The notes under the pieces are model-generated. The model was not told where the DNA came from and did not search any database. It worked only from the letters and a program-made list of their open reading frames with translations. The position numbers were made by a program, and so were the translations under genes. From positions 1 through 8,763 of the forward strand of contig DTYS01000174.1 of the NCBI GenBank assembly GCA_012961755.1: DNA of 8,763 nucleotides, in the 5' to 3' direction. Every line of letters begins with the position of its first letter. The stretch's first letter is position 1. Positions 7,939-8,763 of the stretch are shown here, in pieces. The stretch is from Candidatus Latescibacterota bacterium (GTDB lineage: Bacteria > Latescibacterota > 4484-107 > B68-G9).

Positions 7939-7967
7939 TTGACTTGCTGTCCGAGGTTTCGTATCCT
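7939..7967 (+). promoter_or_regulatory. Sigma70-like promoter for the methyltransferase gene
   Basis: A -35 box TTGACT (7939-7944) and a -10 box TATCCT (7962-7967) are separated by 17 bases, the ideal spacing. Transcription would begin near 7974, leaving a leader of about 20 bases that includes AGGA 7 bases before the methyltransferase ATG. It lies in the divergent gap where such a promoter is expected. Both hexamers are imperfect and the call rests on sequence match only. Confidence 0.55.
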
Positions 7968-7990
7968 TGAAGTCACCCCTACCAGGATAC
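7961..7990. repeat. Perfect 7-bp inverted repeat GTATCCT-N16-AGGATAC, candidate operator
   Basis: The arms are 7961-7967 and 7984-7990. The left arm contains the proposed -10 box of the methyltransferase promoter; the right arm contains its AGGA Shine-Dalgarno. Centre-to-centre arm spacing is 23 bases, about two helical turns, which suits a dimeric regulator on one DNA face. Because transcription would start between the arms, it is more likely a protein site than an RNA hairpin. The same symmetry puts a TATCCT facing the minus-strand operon. Confidence 0.45.
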
Positions 7991-7994
7991 GAGC

Positions 7995-8690
7995 ATGGAG
8001 GACATCTGGGACGAAGTCTCGGTCCGTTACGAGGACTGGTACGAGACCCCCTTAGGAAGGGCCGTGGACGAGGCCGAGCGAAGGGCCTTCCTGAGGCTTC
8101 TGGAGCCCAGGGTCGGTGAGAGGATCCTTGAGGTCGGGTGCGGCACCGGACATTGGACCAAATGGTTCAGGGAGGGCCTCGGGATGAGGGTCGTAGGGCT
8201 TGACTTCTCCGAGGGGATGTTGGCTGTGGCCAGAGGAAGGCTCCCCGATGTACCCCTCGTCCGAGGGGACGCCACGTTCCTTCCCTTCAAGGACAGGAAC
8301 TTCGACGTCGTCGCCGCCGTGACCGTGTTGGAGTTCGTCCAGGAGCCCAAGAAGGTTCTGGACGAGATGTGGAGGTGCGTAAGGCCTGGCGGGAGGATGG
8401 TCGTGGGCGCGCTCCACGACAGATCTCCCCTCGCCCGGAGGCGGAGGGCCTCCGATGTAAGGACCGTCCTTTCCCATGCCCGCTTCTTCGGATACGATGA
8501 ACTTAAGGAGCTTCTGAGACACTACGGCCCGGTGCGCATGGGAGAATGCGTCCGCTTTCCCTCGACCGGATGGGGCGTCAGGACCTCGTGGATGTTCGAG
8601 ATCTTCGGAAGGCTCATCGGTTCGAGGAGCGGGGCCTTCCTGATAGGTGTGGTGCCCAAATCCCCCACGACCCTCCAGAAGAGGGACTAG
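7995..8690 (+). CDS. Class I SAM-dependent methyltransferase (Methyltransf_11 / UbiE-BioC-like)
   Basis: 231 residues with a Rossmann-type methyltransferase core: motif I ILEVGCGTG (44-52) binds SAM, Asp70 at the end of strand 2 (VVGLDFS) should contact the ribose hydroxyls, GDATFLPF (Asp92) is the adenine-side motif, and FDVVAAVTVLEFV plus VRPGGRMVVG (129-138) form strands 4 and 5. The N-terminal segment YEDWYETPLGRAVDEAERRA resembles small-molecule methyltransferases of this group with a WYxTPxG entry. I cannot name the substrate. No membrane segment, so cytoplasmic. The ATG at 7995 has a modest AGGA 7 bases upstream. It is divergent from the four-gene minus-strand run, so any functional link would be through shared regulation. 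Its stop overlaps the stop of a possible convergent gene in a CTAG. Confidence 0.92.
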   Translation: MEDIWDEVSVRYEDWYETPLGRAVDEAERRAFLRLLEPRVGERILEVGCGTGHWTKWFREGLGMRVVGLDFSEGMLAVARGRLPDVPLVRGDATFLPFKDRNFDVVAAVTVLEFVQEPKKVLDEMWRCVRPGGRMVVGALHDRSPLARRRRASDVRTVLSHARFFGYDELKELLRHYGPVRMGECVRFPSTGWGVRTSWMFEIFGRLIGSRSGAFLIGVVPKSPTTLQKRD

Positions 8691-8763
8691 AAGGTTGCCC
8701 CGTCCTTCATAACGTGCCTCCTTGCGGGAAGGGGCCTATGGGGATGCGAGCGCACCACCTCCA
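8687..8763 (-). CDS. Possible C-terminal end of an unidentified convergent gene (partial)
   Basis: On the minus strand a frame is open from the right edge to a TAG at 8689-8687 and reads EVVRSHPHRPLPARRHVMKD then GATF. Codon choice (AGG for Arg, mostly G or C in third position) fits the neighbours. Its stop shares the CTAG with the methyltransferase stop, a common tail-to-tail arrangement in compact genomes. I do not recognise the sequence, and 24 residues is too little to exclude chance: another minus frame also stays open to a TGA in this stretch. An internal AAGGAGG-N6-ATG here would encode only seven residues. Confidence 0.3.
   Translation of the reverse strand, partial: EVVRSHPHRPLPARRHVMKDGATF

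Noticed and set aside
7235..7942. Long plus-strand frame of 235 residues opposite the QueG-like gene.
   Set aside because: It is antisense to a gene with clear Fe-S motifs, has no recognisable domain, and arises from the GC bias of the coding strand.
8718..8734. Hairpin CTCCTT-GCGGG-AAGGGG after the methyltransferase, considered as a terminator.
   Set aside because: The stem is only six pairs including one G-U, and no T-run follows on either strand.
8738..8763. Possible plus-strand gene start (ATG at 8738 or 8744 behind GGAAGGGG).
   Set aside because: Only 20-26 bases remain in the window, and the competing minus-strand open frame is equally plausible; too little to call.

Overview
This window looks like chromosomal DNA from a GC-rich bacterium. 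Arginine codons are mostly AGG/AGA, the proteins are rich in Glu, Arg and Gly, and genes are packed with almost no spacing. That style is common in thermophilic bacteria, but no 16S or other taxonomic marker is present, so I do not name a phylum. I saw no mobile element, CRISPR array, tRNA or rRNA.

Minus strand, in order of transcription, is a tightly packed run of four genes: (1) 7921-7250, a short QueG-like protein with two 4Fe-4S cluster motifs; (2) 7250-4623, a GH116 (GBA2-type) retaining beta-glycosidase whose ATG overlaps the previous stop by one base (TGATG); (3) 4591-1823, a secreted three-part protein made of a PQQ-like beta-propeller, a transglutaminase-like domain with an intact Cys/His/Asp triad, and a TPR tail; (4) 1820 to beyond the window edge, a soluble PAS-GAF-PAS histidine kinase whose Shine-Dalgarno sequence is formed by the last two Arg codons and the stop of gene 3. 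Gaps are -1, 31 and 2 bases, so one operon is likely.

Plus strand: after a 73-base divergent intergenic region comes a class I SAM-dependent methyltransferase (7995-8690). The intergenic region holds a sigma70-like promoter and a perfect 7-base inverted repeat over its -10 box. The methyltransferase stop overlaps, through a CTAG, the stop of an open frame that enters from the right edge on the minus strand. That last frame is only a possible gene.

How the genes work together is not evident. The most defensible reading is an operon joining a cytoplasmic beta-glycosidase, a secreted protein of likely protease or crosslinking type, and a cytoplasmic sensor kinase. The link of the Fe-S protein to these is unknown. 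The main points of interest are the architecture of gene 3, the atypical QueG-like protein and the unusual gene combination. No intergenic stretch exceeds 300 bases.
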